Origin: JANWJE01 sp044326545
GTDB lineage: Bacteria; Chlamydiota; Chlamydiia; Chlamydiales; Parachlamydiaceae
NCBI GenBank assembly: GCA_044326545.1
Contig: JBIRBM010000003.1
Location: forward strand, 131,041-195,040
Direction: 5' to 3'
DNA: 64,000 nt
The notes under the pieces: model-generated
Databases searched by the model: none
Seen by the model: the letters and a program-made list of their open reading frames with translations, nothing else
What the model was told of the DNA's origin: nothing
Made by a program: the position numbers and the translations under genes
Shown here: one piece after another, positions 27,123 to 36,523 of the stretch
Position numbering within the stretch: the first letter of the stretch is position 1
How the letters are laid out: each line of letters begins with the position of its first letter

Positions 27123-28547
27123 ATGTTTTATATTTCTTCACCGACAATCGTGAAGCAAATTCGAGAGCTTTTAATTAATCGGTGGGGAATTGGGTGTTTC
27201 GCTTTACTCACATTTCAGCAAATCATCGAGGCTTCATCAACCATTTGGCTTGTCTCTATGATGAAGCATATTGTGGCTGGCGAACCTTTTTTTTATCAGC
27301 TGTTTTTGTATTTGGGAGCACTCACATTACCTTATTTTCCCGGGTGTATTGCCCTTATTATCAAAATTTCATGGAAACAAGAGTGCCAGCGTTCATTTAT
27401 TAATGCTTTCGTTGCTTCTAATCGCAATCAAATTGCAGAATGGAGCAATAAGGGAATTAAAGAAGAGAAACTCTCCATTCTAACAGCGGAGGGGCCTTCA
27501 GCTCTTCACGCACTCATTGATTATCTTTATGATCTCTATGGCTATGTGTTAAGCGTTTTTTTTAATATTTTTGCCCTTTCTGTCATTGTTGAACCTCTTT
27601 TTGGTTTAGCCTATGGTTTAAGCGTGATAACAGTCATTTTTGTGATGAAAGTTAAAAAGCGGATACAAAGGCGCCTGACAAAAAAAGCACTGACAGCGCG
27701 TTTAGATCTCTACCAATCTTTATTAGCGGCTTGGGATAATGTTTTGCTCGGCAATTTTTATAATTTTAAACTCTGGCAAGATAAAACATCACAAAGAGTC
27801 AATCGCTGCCTTGTAAAAAACGTTGAATTAGAGCGTTTTGATCAAATTCTAGCCATTGTCATTTCACTTTTGACTTCTATCCCTTCGTTATGTGTCGTTG
27901 TTTACTACGCTTATTCGAATCGATTTAATATTCCGAATTTAACCGCTTTTCTTGTGACACTTCCTGTGTTATTTACCATTTTATCTTATACCTATCAAAC
28001 GTTGAGTCTCATCTTTCGCTGGGGCATGCATCAAAGTAAACTTGTCTCGATCTATAAGGCGATTCAACCTATCGAATATTCTCAGATCGCCATGGAGAAA
28101 AAAGTGAAATGGTCAAAAATACAGATTTTGAATTCAGCACTATCGACAGTTGCTCCTGAACAGAATATCTCCTTACCAGGACCGCACTCAATTGACTCTC
28201 ATCATGAGTTAGTTGAATGTGCATCCCGACCAGGACGCATCACATTGCGCGGTGAAAATGGTGCTGGAAAATCAACTGTTTTGATGCTAGTGAAGAATTC
28301 TCTAGCTGATAGAGCCTTTTTTCTCCCAACACAAAATCAACTGAGCTTTCTTTCGGAAACCAATAGATATTCAACCGGAGAATCTTTGCGAAATCGACTC
28401 TTAGAAATTCTCGAGCGTGTGGATGTTGATGTTTTATTGCTCGATGAATGGGATGCTAATCTAGATAAAGAAAATCAAGAGCACCTCTCTTTGTTAATTA
28501 ACGAGTTAGCTGAGAAAAAATGTGTCATTGAGGTTCGCCATCGTTGA
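27123..28547 (+). CDS. Compact ABC exporter-like protein with shortened ATPase domain
   Basis: 474 residues. Residues about 1-330 hold five or six hydrophobic segments like an ABC exporter membrane domain. Residues about 360-474 are an unusually short nucleotide-binding domain: Walker A RGENGAGKST, a possible Q-loop (PTQNQ), a signature-like YSTGESLRNRL, Walker B VLLLDEWDANLD and a switch-like His in the final EVRHR. Only about 35 residues separate Walker A from the signature, where about 90-100 is usual, so the helical subdomain is largely missing. The frame is intact. Substrate unknown. The next gene starts 43 bases after its stop. Confidence 0.75.
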   Translation: MFYISSPTIVKQIRELLINRWGIGCFALLTFQQIIEASSTIWLVSMMKHIVAGEPFFYQLFLYLGALTLPYFPGCIALIIKISWKQECQRSFINAFVASNRNQIAEWSNKGIKEEKLSILTAEGPSALHALIDYLYDLYGYVLSVFFNIFALSVIVEPLFGLAYGLSVITVIFVMKVKKRIQRRLTKKALTARLDLYQSLLAAWDNVLLGNFYNFKLWQDKTSQRVNRCLVKNVELERFDQILAIVISLLTSIPSLCVVVYYAYSNRFNIPNLTAFLVTLPVLFTILSYTYQTLSLIFRWGMHQSKLVSIYKAIQPIEYSQIAMEKKVKWSKIQILNSALSTVAPEQNISLPGPHSIDSHHELVECASRPGRITLRGENGAGKSTVLMLVKNSLADRAFFLPTQNQLSFLSETNRYSTGESLRNRLLEILERVDVDVLLLDEWDANLDKENQEHLSLLINELAEKKCVIEVRHR

Positions 28548-28590
28548 AAGGGATTCAAAATTTTATTCGGTTGTAAGGATGTTCAATTCA

Positions 28591-29805
28591 ATGAAATTCA
28601 AATATTTAGTGATAAAATTCGTTGTCATCGCAACTTTTTTACACTTTTTTACAGCGCCATTTTCGTTTGCTGTTCAAAAAACAGAGGTTGTTTATCAAGA
28701 CTCATACGTGCATGGCTTATCTTCACTTCATTTTTATCTTCATGAATACACGAAAAATTTAAGCTCCGATTCCGATGAAGACAAGCAGATTGTGTTTTCT
28801 GATTTGGAAGTGAAAAGATTGTGGAACAAGGTTTTTCATGGTGCTTCACTTTCTTTAAATGATTGCGATGAATTAGCCCTCTTAAAAAAAGCGAAGCAGT
28901 GGTATAAAAAAGGAGTTTTTCAAGTTCAAGCCGGTTTAATAAAACAGGCTCAATCCACATTAGAGAACTCTTATAACGCTCTAGAAAAACTATTAAATTT
29001 AGTATTAGAAAAAGAAACCGGTGATTACTTCCTAGAAGAGCTTCGTGATAAAAAAATGCAGTCTATAAAAGATCCAAATATAAAAAATAACCCTTATCTT
29101 TCAGACGACATGATTAGGGAAATGGCTCCCTATCTTCTACCCATCAGGCATCACAAACGAAAAATTCTTGATTCAATTTTTTTAGAAAAGAGAGTGACGA
29201 CAAATAAAACAACGTTTTATGATGCGGGTTTTAGAACGATTGCAAAAGGACCGCGCTCTTTCATATTGGTTGCAAAACACCCAAAAATCCCCAGATATTT
29301 AGTCAAAGCGCATCTTGATACACAGTTGACTAAAAAATACAAAAAAGACAGTTGGGAATGGCTAGCGCGCCGCTGTGAGGGGGCTAGAAAAATTCGAGAA
29401 ATTATTCGTCGCCGGAAGATTCGTTTTTTTACTGTTCCTGAAAAACGGATCTATTGCCTTCCCGCTGATCCCTCGCCGCCAGATGATGCTAATCATACAC
29501 GCCACATCGCCATTCTTTTGGTGACTGATATGCAATTAACTTCCGAGAACGAGAATCATCATGCCTGGCGAAATGTGATGACACAAGAGCATTTAAATGA
29601 ACTTTATGAAATTATTGTCAGGGCGAAAGGCTCTAGTTATAGACCTGACAATATTGCTTACACAATACACCGCACTTTTGCATTTATTGACACAGAATAC
29701 CCCTCTAAAGGGCCTGATTTCAAAAGCATACGCCATTTTTTAAATTCCGAAATGCGTGATTACTGGGAATGGCTTATTAGAAATGGGGGGCCATCATCAC
29801 CTTAG
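28591..29805 (+). CDS. Exported protein with kinase-like motifs, 404 aa
   Basis: The signal peptide is clear (KFKYLVIKFVVIATFLHFFTAPFSFA). The longer frame from 28522 overlaps the ABC gene; of the ATGs at 28579 and 28591, the second has AAGGA at a workable distance. In the mature part I see RYLVKAHLD (possible ATP-binding Lys), a following basic helix (WLARRCEGARKIREIIRRRK), a hinge-like ILLVTDMQL, then YRPDNIAYTIHRTFAFIDTEYP, which has the order of a kinase catalytic loop (D-x-x-x-N replaced by PDN) and metal-binding loop (DTE). This suggests a secreted atypical kinase fold. It is inference from motif order, not a recognised family. Confidence 0.6.
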   Translation: MKFKYLVIKFVVIATFLHFFTAPFSFAVQKTEVVYQDSYVHGLSSLHFYLHEYTKNLSSDSDEDKQIVFSDLEVKRLWNKVFHGASLSLNDCDELALLKKAKQWYKKGVFQVQAGLIKQAQSTLENSYNALEKLLNLVLEKETGDYFLEELRDKKMQSIKDPNIKNNPYLSDDMIREMAPYLLPIRHHKRKILDSIFLEKRVTTNKTTFYDAGFRTIAKGPRSFILVAKHPKIPRYLVKAHLDTQLTKKYKKDSWEWLARRCEGARKIREIIRRRKIRFFTVPEKRIYCLPADPSPPDDANHTRHIAILLVTDMQLTSENENHHAWRNVMTQEHLNELYEIIVRAKGSSYRPDNIAYTIHRTFAFIDTEYPSKGPDFKSIRHFLNSEMRDYWEWLIRNGGPSSP

Positions 29806-29843
29806 AGACCTGCTAAAACTGAATGAGACTTTGCAGACAGGTT

Positions 29844-30833
29844 CTAAGGCTTTATCCCATGACTCCATCCTTCCTGATAAAGAGGGATGGCAAAATCAAA
29901 AAAAGATTCAACAGAGGAATGAGAGGATGTTAAGAGTGTGTTTCTTTGATTTAATAGAAATGGATTGCCCTTAAATAAAAAGCTGAAAATCTGTTTAATT
30001 TTATTTAATTTTCCTCTGATCGTCATGTCAGGAGGAATATTTTGCACAAAAGTATCAAAAAATAATCGCATTCTTTCCCACGAAGGCTTGAATGGCCGAC
30101 CGGAAAAATAGGCTTTAATTTCATGGAAAACAAAGGGGTTGATCACACTCCCCCTTCCGATCATCAAAGCATCGCACCCTGTCTGATCAAGCATATTGAT
30201 TGCATCTTCAACAGTTAAAATATCTCCATTTCCAACTAATGGGATGTTCAAGATTTTTTTTGCTTCAGCAATCAGATCCCAGCGGGCAGGCGGTCCATAT
30301 CCATCAACTTTTGTCCGGGGATGAAGAGTCAGAAATTTGATTCCGCTCTCCTGGGCTGCTAATAAATTTTCCCTAAAAAGGGACGTATCTTCAAAGCCGG
30401 ATCTCAATTTTGCTGTCACAGGAACTCGAACAGCATCTACCATAGCCTTAGCAACTCGGTAGAGATGATCCGGTTCCTTAAGCAAGCTTGATCCGGCGCC
30501 TCTGCCTGTTACAGTATTGGAAGGGCAACCGCAATTCAGGTCGATTCGGGGCGCTCCTCGTTTAACAACCTCTTGGGCCATCTGAGCCATAAGATCGGGA
30601 TCTGATCCCATCAATTGAGCGGCTTGTGGGATAGGATCTGTTTCATCAGGAAAATAACGTTTAGCTAAACTTTCAACGTGGGCGTTTGCTGGCACTCGCA
30701 TAAATTCTGTACAAGCTTCATCAAAACCTCCGATTGAAGCCATCGCCTTACGAAAAGCTCGATCCCCAACCCCCTCCATTGGAGCTAAAAAAAGACGAGG
30801 AGAGCCATCTAAATTCTTTGAAAGAAATCTCAT
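29844..30833 (-). CDS. tRNA-dihydrouridine synthase (DusC-like)
   Basis: A 329-residue flavoenzyme that reduces uridine to dihydrouridine in tRNA D loops. It begins with RLFLAPMEGVGDRAFR (FMN-binding TIM-barrel start) and has QLMGSDP, DLNCGCPS with the catalytic Cys, VTAKLRSGF (FMN Lys), LHPRTK, VGNGDI and GCDALMIGRG. Length is standard for bacterial Dus proteins. The NCGCPS context is closest to the DusC branch, but the uridine position modified cannot be fixed from sequence alone. It is convergent with the preceding exported protein, with only 38 bases between the stops. Confidence 0.93.
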   Translation of the reverse strand: MRFLSKNLDGSPRLFLAPMEGVGDRAFRKAMASIGGFDEACTEFMRVPANAHVESLAKRYFPDETDPIPQAAQLMGSDPDLMAQMAQEVVKRGAPRIDLNCGCPSNTVTGRGAGSSLLKEPDHLYRVAKAMVDAVRVPVTAKLRSGFEDTSLFRENLLAAQESGIKFLTLHPRTKVDGYGPPARWDLIAEAKKILNIPLVGNGDILTVEDAINMLDQTGCDALMIGRGSVINPFVFHEIKAYFSGRPFKPSWERMRLFFDTFVQNIPPDMTIRGKLNKIKQIFSFLFKGNPFLLNQRNTLLTSSHSSVESFFDFAIPLYQEGWSHGIKP

Positions 30834-31119
30834 GAATCAAAACTTTTGCATTGCTGTTTTGCCTTAATCGGATAATCGCCGACGATTATTGAAATGACAC
30901 AATAAGAGTCCTATTGAGAACAGGTTCTTAAGCTGAAATCAACGCTCTTTTGGTCATTAAAAAGAGTGTATGAACATCATCTTAATTCTGTCAATAGAAT
31001 AAGTGGTCACAGACTAAAGTTTGAGTTTTCAAAGAATCTGATATAACTTGATTGATGATAAATGGTGCGACTATGCTATAACAAGCATTCACTCACAATA
31101 AATTAGAAGGTGATTTAAA

Positions 31120-32181
31120 ATGAAAATACAATACCGATTGATGTGTTTGACAGCCTTGCAACTCTCATTTTTGTTTGCTTTAAAGGGGCAAGATATCTTG
31201 AATCAAAAGGAAAAAACAGCCGCTTTAATCGCAGAAAATGAGCAGATTGCTCAGGAGGCTGAAGTCGTCAAAAGCTTGTATGAATTAGATAATAATCAGA
31301 TGTGGCAAGACATTACCGATAAAGTTCTTGCAAGCCCGGATACTCCGGATGAGGGGAAAGAATCGATCCTCAGTCATGGTCGCCGAATCATTCTCTTCAA
31401 ATACCCAAGCGATCATTTGTGGATCAAGGGGTTTATCAGTTTTACACCGGAACCAAAGTATCATCCTCTATTAGTCATCTATCGCTGGGGAAATGAAAAC
31501 TTTGCTTTAATGAATCCAGGAGTCAAATTTGCCACTTACAAAGATTATACGGTGATCTCCTCAGCGCTTCGTGGAGGAGTGAGCGAAGGGGAGGATGAGT
31601 ATGGAGGAAAAGATATCGATGACATGGAAAATTTGATAAAATACATTCCAATTATTTCAAAAGAAATCGGGATTCATTTAAATCCTTCTTGCCTGTTCAT
31701 GCTAGGACCTAGCAGAGGAGGGATGGAAATGTTTCTAACTATCGCACATTTTCCAAAATTGCAAAAGAAGGTCAACAAGATCGTGGCCCTTTCAGCCGGT
31801 TTAGATCTTCATCAAGCAATTAAAGATCGACCCGATGACATTAAAGTCATGTTTGAAAAAAAATTCGGGATGCCGGCGGGAGCTAATAGGGAAGAGTGGA
31901 TCGCCAAACGCGATCCATTAAATACAGTGAAAAAGATAGATCAATCCCTTCCGATTTTAGTTGTTCAAGGCACTGATGATGATCGTATAAGTCTCGACCA
32001 AGGGATTCACATGGTGAATGCCCTGAAAGAGACCGGACATCATGTTGACTACTGGGAGGTTAAAGGAGGCAATCACGTCCTGATGAACCAGAAGAACATC
32101 ATGAATGATATTGCCCATTGGCTCGAAACTAATTCGCCTTGCATGCATATTAAATTGGATCGAATAAGCGAAAATCAATAG
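31120..32181 (+). CDS. Exported alpha/beta hydrolase (prolyl oligopeptidase-like)
   Basis: 353 residues with an N-terminal signal peptide (QYRLMCLTALQLSFLFALKGQ) and a good GAAGGTGAT ribosome-binding site. The fold is a serine hydrolase: nucleophile elbow LGPSRGGMEM (GxSxGG), acidic residue in VVQGTDDDRIS and His in KGGNHVLMN, in the right order for the S9 / dienelactone-hydrolase-like group. Residues about 110-150 (YHPLLVIYRWGNENFALMNPG) form the strand and oxyanion region. It probably acts on a peptide or ester in the periplasm or outside the cell; the substrate is unknown. The first of a run of exported proteins. Confidence 0.8.
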   Translation: MKIQYRLMCLTALQLSFLFALKGQDILNQKEKTAALIAENEQIAQEAEVVKSLYELDNNQMWQDITDKVLASPDTPDEGKESILSHGRRIILFKYPSDHLWIKGFISFTPEPKYHPLLVIYRWGNENFALMNPGVKFATYKDYTVISSALRGGVSEGEDEYGGKDIDDMENLIKYIPIISKEIGIHLNPSCLFMLGPSRGGMEMFLTIAHFPKLQKKVNKIVALSAGLDLHQAIKDRPDDIKVMFEKKFGMPAGANREEWIAKRDPLNTVKKIDQSLPILVVQGTDDDRISLDQGIHMVNALKETGHHVDYWEVKGGNHVLMNQKNIMNDIAHWLETNSPCMHIKLDRISENQ

Positions 32182-32209
32182 CCAAGCAAATAGGGATCAT
32201 GACCAAAAA

Positions 32210-32258
32210 AAATAAAGCCATAGTTCAGCTGGTTGACAGCTGGAATATGGCTTTATTT
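32210..32258. terminator. Bidirectional terminator between convergent genes
   Basis: A 13-bp perfect stem (AAATAAAGCCATA at 32210-32222 with TATGGCTTTATTT at 32246-32258) has an inner CAGCT/AGCTG stem. It lies between the convergent hydrolase and the 240-aa protein gene, and each outer flank ends in T-rich or A-rich sequence, so it can act on both strands. Confidence 0.8.
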
Positions 32259-32293
32259 GTTGGAAATCGTATTAAGAGCTTCTTTTCATCTTG

Positions 32294-33016
32294 TTATAGA
32301 GTTTTCTTAATTTTTTCGTAAGCTTGATATCTTTCTCCAAAAGTCTCGGCGATATCTTGTACTGTTTTTGTCAACTGGTCAATAAACTGATCTTTTGGAC
32401 TGACGATCAGATGTTGTTTTTCCCAAGTGATCGCTTGAAAAGCCATGCTGGGATCCATTTTAAAACGATCTAACACAACAGATTCAAATAAGCGCCCACT
32501 GCAATAAGCCACATAACCTCTTTCAATAGGATAAACAAATAATTCAACTTGAAAAACAGGTAAAGGAGCGCTTCCTGATAGAACAAGGATTTGCGGCTTA
32601 ATATTATTTTGATTGAAAATCAATTCCACATCTTTTCTAATCTCTTCTTCTGTCACATTGAGTTCTTCGTTTTCGGGTTTCACAATTGTAACAAAAACGC
32701 CTATATTGCCGCTAATATTGAGAAGATGATCACTTCCTTCCCACCTTCCCTTAACATTCACTAAAATTCCTGGATGTAAGTATTCCGCTTCTTGTTTAAT
32801 CAATTTAGGAGCCGCTACAGGTTTAGGCAATGGTTGCTTAACAACACTCTTGGATGACTCATTTTTTAACCGATCAAGACGATCAATATGAGGAATCTTT
32901 GAATCAGATTGTGTCGTTGTCTTCATTTCGGATGAAGGGGGCTCTTGCCCAAAAACATCAGCCATTAAAATAAGTGAGAGTAAAAAAGAATAAGATGAAC
33001 ATTTCATGTATCCCAT
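32294..33016 (-). CDS. Exported hypothetical protein, 240 aa
   Basis: No family recognised. GGAGG lies 8 bases before the ATG at 33016, which supports this start over the ATG three codons later. Residues 1-24 are a signal peptide ending near VFGQEP. Residues 25-75 are polar and Pro/Lys-rich, probably a flexible linker, followed by a compact domain (HPGILVNVKGRWEGSD, GVFVTIVKPENEEL, LPVFQVELFVYPIERGYVAYCSGRLF). The domain may be beta-rich, and the terminal 30 residues form a helix. It sits among other exported proteins, including the caspase-like one on the same strand, but a family A repeat separates them. Confidence 0.65.
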   Translation of the reverse strand: MGYMKCSSYSFLLSLILMADVFGQEPPSSEMKTTTQSDSKIPHIDRLDRLKNESSKSVVKQPLPKPVAAPKLIKQEAEYLHPGILVNVKGRWEGSDHLLNISGNIGVFVTIVKPENEELNVTEEEIRKDVELIFNQNNIKPQILVLSGSAPLPVFQVELFVYPIERGYVAYCSGRLFESVVLDRFKMDPSMAFQAITWEKQHLIVSPKDQFIDQLTKTVQDIAETFGERYQAYEKIKKTL

Positions 33017-33053
33017 ATGCCAAGCCTCCGCTCGTTGTTACAGCCTGTTTAAA

Positions 33054-33124
33054 ATCTCAGCTTAGGTACCAAGGAGAGCTTTCGCTTCAGCCCAAATCAC
33101 CCTCCCGCTGCGTAAGGTGAGTTT
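33054..33124. repeat. Family A repeat, left arm eroded
   Basis: The right arm CTGCGTAAGGTGAGTTTT (33108-33125) matches the family well. Internal words GGAGAGCTTT and CCCTCCCGC correspond to other copies, and the left arm (CTCAGCTTAGGTAC) is diverged. It fills the gap between two exported-protein genes. Confidence 0.6.
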
Positions 33125-33145
33125 TAAACAATTTTCTATTTTGGA

Positions 33146-33901
33146 TCAACGATAGACTTCACAAATGGGGCGCTGTATATGCCCGATTAAGCCATTTGCC
33201 CGCTCTAATAAACGCTTCCAGCTAGGTTTTTTCTCTTTTAATTCTTTTTTCAAACTTGCAAAGAAACATTGTGTGTATAATCCTCCAAGATCGGAGCCAT
33301 AGGAAAATTGACCTTCACTACAACTCGAAATCACAACACATCCCTTAGCATTATTAAAAAGTTGAGGATAACCGGAATATTCAGGAGCTGTTTCCTTGAG
33401 ATTCACGATCACATGTTTTGTCTCAGTCCCAAACATTCCATTTTCCATGAAATTATTACAGCAGTCAGACATCACAAGGGAAAATTGCGGCTGTTTACTC
33501 CGAATGGTGTTGACAACCCATTGAACATCTAATCCATGTTTATAATACTCAAAAGTTAAGAAAGGCCAGGGAGTCTTCTTAGACAGGGTTCGATAGCCAT
33601 GACCTGAAAAATAAAAAATGATTGAATCATCTTTTTCAATCTTTAAATGCTTTAAATACCCCTTAATCTTTTCCTTATTAAATTCTTGACCAGCAAAAAT
33701 TTTTTCTTTTAAAGACATCTTAGAATGAGTTGCAATGAGACGAACTTCACTTTGCCAGCGATAAAGATCGGGCTGTGTGACATGCTGAATTTCATGAATC
33801 GTATCGGCAACTAAAATAGCGTGAATCGTTTTGCCATAAATGGCGTTGTCGAACCATAAAAACCAGAAAAAACTAAGAAATAAAAAGAAACATTTTGTCA
33901 T
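33146..33901 (-). CDS. Exported caspase-fold (C14-like) cysteine protease
   Basis: 251 residues. The open frame starts at a TTG at 33913, but the ATG at 33901 with GGTGGTG just upstream is likelier. A hydrophobic signal peptide (KCFFLFLSFFWFLWF) leads into a caspase-like domain: HAILVADT (first strand), FYFSGHGYRT with the catalytic His (about residue 101) and VMSDCCNN with the catalytic Cys (about 147). A following CVVISSCSEGQ segment matches the next strand of bacterial metacaspase-type proteases. There is no C-terminal extra domain. Such enzymes cut after basic or acidic residues; an exported form could act on host proteins. Target unknown. Confidence 0.75.
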   Translation of the reverse strand: MTKCFFLFLSFFWFLWFDNAIYGKTIHAILVADTIHEIQHVTQPDLYRWQSEVRLIATHSKMSLKEKIFAGQEFNKEKIKGYLKHLKIEKDDSIIFYFSGHGYRTLSKKTPWPFLTFEYYKHGLDVQWVVNTIRSKQPQFSLVMSDCCNNFMENGMFGTETKHVIVNLKETAPEYSGYPQLFNNAKGCVVISSCSEGQFSYGSDLGGLYTQCFFASLKKELKEKKPSWKRLLERANGLIGHIQRPICEVYR

Positions 33902-34020
33902 CGGCACCACCAAAAAACAAGGAGTTTAAAGTGGCGGTGCATTTATACACAAACTTTTTCCTAAATAGATAGAGTGATTCAAGCTCTAAGAGTCTTAAGC
34001 TGCATCTTTTGAACAGGTTC

Positions 34021-34614
34021 TTAGGAGACTTTTTTGAACACATCTCCAATTGGTTTTAAAATCTTAAAAGAGTCGATAAAATGATCAAACTCAGGGGCGT
34101 CAAGTTCATCTTTCTTTGCTGTATAAGTGAGTAAGTAAACAACATGGCCATCTTGGATGGCTTTTCCCTCAACTTCAAATTCTTGATTTTCAAAAACAAA
34201 AAGGAAAGAATCATGTTCTCCTTCGATTTTTCGATCTATTTTTACCAATCGGTTATCCGGCTTATTATGGATTAACTCATCAATGTTTTTGCGTAGGATC
34301 TCCTCAGATAAAGAGACATCATATTCGGGTGGATAAGTGACAACACTGACAAGGAAGAGGGTTCCATCTACCTGCTCTGAAGCATAGATGTCATAACGTT
34401 TTTTCATCTCAGTTCCGGCAATCGGAAGGAAGTCTTTTCCATAATGAGGAAGATTGGGCAAAGACACTTGGAATAATCCAGAATGTGGAATAAAAGATTT
34501 CCAGGCGGCAAAGTCATCTTCTTCTCCTTTGAGAAGCTCCATGTCTTGGTAAACATTTAGTGAGACAAATCCTATAATGATTAAACCAATGAATGCAATG
34601 GCAAGTTTTTTCAT
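34021..34614 (-). CDS. Hypothetical protein with N-terminal membrane anchor, 197 aa
   Basis: Not recognised. An uncleaved-looking N-terminal helix (KLAIAFIGLIIIGFVSLNVYQ) is followed by one soluble domain with alternating strands (GLFQVSLPNLPHYG, YDIYASEQVDGTLFLVSVVTYPP, HDSFLFVFENQEFEVEGKAI, HVVYLLTYTAKKDELD) and a final helix (FDHFIDSFKIL). This pattern resembles PsbP/DUF1795-type small domains that occur as periplasmic anchored proteins. GAGGAAG lies about 10 bases upstream of the ATG. It follows pfp on the same strand after a gap of 114 bases. Confidence 0.6.
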   Translation of the reverse strand: MKKLAIAFIGLIIIGFVSLNVYQDMELLKGEEDDFAAWKSFIPHSGLFQVSLPNLPHYGKDFLPIAGTEMKKRYDIYASEQVDGTLFLVSVVTYPPEYDVSLSEEILRKNIDELIHNKPDNRLVKIDRKIEGEHDSFLFVFENQEFEVEGKAIQDGHVVYLLTYTAKKDELDAPEFDHFIDSFKILKPIGDVFKKVS

Positions 34615-34728
34615 AGGGTTCTGCTTCCTCTCAAGAATTGATGAAACTTAAGAGTAACCGTTCGTAAAATGTAAATAAAGATTTTTTTTCTTGATTTTCA
34701 AAAATCAAGAAAGGTCGTTAGAAGCTGT

Positions 34729-36414
34729 TCAGAATCTTTGATCAGGTTGTGAGAGGGCGTCTTGATGTCCTCTTTCTAATATTAACGTCATGGTTCGGCT
34801 ATTCACAATTTTTTCAGGTCCATCGAATTGAATCGGTCCTGGAGAGCAATAGTCATCAGCCAATCGCCATTTACTCCTCTCCTGTTGAAATCGATTGAAA
34901 ACAGCCCCTTTAAGATCAACTAAAGCCTTTTTAATCACCGCTTTCTGCTTATTTTTACGTATTTCCAAATGAAGCATGCTGACGATCGGGATTCCCCCTA
35001 TTTCCCATAACTTCGCAGGGGCTATGAGATTGTTAATCACACACATATATCCCGAAGCTTGATGTAAAATCAGAAGGGAGGCTAAATAGCCTAAAGCATA
35101 ACAATACTCACAATCGAAATTAGAGGGAAGGGCTGCTCGTCCTTCATAACCATAGAAAACCGGTTGTGGATTAAATATCCCTGAATATTGACCTTCGCTT
35201 TTCCTCTTTTTCAACTCTTCTTGCACAAGAGTGATGATCAAGCGCTCAGTTTCAATTTTTGATAATTGAATATTTCCGTGTGGATCGCGTTCCATCAATA
35301 ATTGTTTTTGAATCTCTTGTGGGAATTTTGAAAAACATTCATCGCTTTGAGGACTCAATTTTTGTTGAATCAAGGCGAATTGATCGGAAGAATTGACGGC
35401 CCCTATTTTTTCTGTGATTAATGGATCTTCAGATAACAAGCGGTTGAGCTCTATGATCAAAGATTGACACTCTGGGATAAACTCCAGCAATCCCTCAGGA
35501 ATGAGAATTAATCCAAAATTTTTATCATGTAGCGATCTTTCACAAATCAGATCTGCGATTTCTTGGATGATTTGATTTAAAGTTTGCCTTTTCTCTAAAA
35601 TTTCCTCGCCAATCAAGGCCATATTCACATGTGTTTGAAGAGCGCATTCCAAAGTGAGATGAGAGGCTGAGCGCCCCATCATTTTAATAAAAAACGTGTG
35701 TTTTTTTGCCGACAGGCAATCTTTGGCTAAATTCCCTATCATTTCGCCATAGACTTTGCTAGCACTATCAAATCCAAAAGAGATTTCAAGACAGTCATTT
35801 TTAAGATCACCGTCAATTGTCTTTGGAACACCGACAATGATCGTCTTCATTTTTTTTTGTTTGCAATATTCGGCTAACAAGGCAGCGTTAGTGTTTGAAT
35901 CGTCTCCACCAATAATCACTAAACCATCTAAATCATGTGTTTGAAGAGTGTCCCGAGCCGCTTCAAACTGCTCGTCAGTCTCAATTTTCGTCCGCCCAGA
36001 CCCAATGATATCAAAGCCTCCTTGATTTCGATACAAGGAGATTGTCTCTTCATTTAATGAGATGAACTTATTTTTTATGATTCCGCTCGGCCCCTCCATA
36101 AATCCAATCAATGTCGAATCGGGATGAATATTTTTTAAAGAGTCAAAGAGACCGGCAATGACATTGTGCCCCCCCGGTGCTTGTCCTCCAGAAAAAACGA
36201 CTCCAACTTTCAGGGGTAAACGATCGAATTGGGATCCTCCGGTAGTAAAAGACAATAAAGGAAGGTCATAAGTACAGGGAAAAAAAAGTTTTACATCAGG
36301 ATCTTTAGAGACCTCTTTTTCCTCTTTTAAAATCAACGTTAAGTTGCAAAGAGGCAACGGCAAAGTTGGCTGGTAACCGCAGCGGTGAAGTTGAAGCAAA
36401 CTTGAATTTTCCAC
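34729..36414 (-). CDS. pfp: Pyrophosphate-dependent 6-phosphofructokinase
   Basis: 561 residues, the long PFP form. It phosphorylates fructose 6-phosphate using PPi reversibly, a known feature of chlamydial glycolysis. Motifs: GVVFSGGQAPGGHN (diphosphate site), GGDDSNTNA, where Asp after GGD marks PPi rather than ATP use, PKTIDGDL (catalytic Asp and the Lys typical of PPi enzymes), MGRSASHLTLE and PEGLLEF. Chlamydiaceae carry two pfp-type genes flanking a hydrolase gene; here one pfp lies next to the hydrolase at 36524 on the same strand, which fits that cluster. Confidence 0.95.
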   Translation of the reverse strand: MENSSLLQLHRCGYQPTLPLPLCNLTLILKEEKEVSKDPDVKLFFPCTYDLPLLSFTTGGSQFDRLPLKVGVVFSGGQAPGGHNVIAGLFDSLKNIHPDSTLIGFMEGPSGIIKNKFISLNEETISLYRNQGGFDIIGSGRTKIETDEQFEAARDTLQTHDLDGLVIIGGDDSNTNAALLAEYCKQKKMKTIIVGVPKTIDGDLKNDCLEISFGFDSASKVYGEMIGNLAKDCLSAKKHTFFIKMMGRSASHLTLECALQTHVNMALIGEEILEKRQTLNQIIQEIADLICERSLHDKNFGLILIPEGLLEFIPECQSLIIELNRLLSEDPLITEKIGAVNSSDQFALIQQKLSPQSDECFSKFPQEIQKQLLMERDPHGNIQLSKIETERLIITLVQEELKKRKSEGQYSGIFNPQPVFYGYEGRAALPSNFDCEYCYALGYLASLLILHQASGYMCVINNLIAPAKLWEIGGIPIVSMLHLEIRKNKQKAVIKKALVDLKGAVFNRFQQERSKWRLADDYCSPGPIQFDGPEKIVNSRTMTLILERGHQDALSQPDQRF

Positions 36415-36523
36415 AAAACCCCCAAAAAAAAATTAAAGCGTTTAAAAACTCACCTTAGAATCTCTTCAGAATCTTTGATTACGATCCTTTGCTCCTATCA
36501 ATCCGGTATCAACTCACAAAGTC

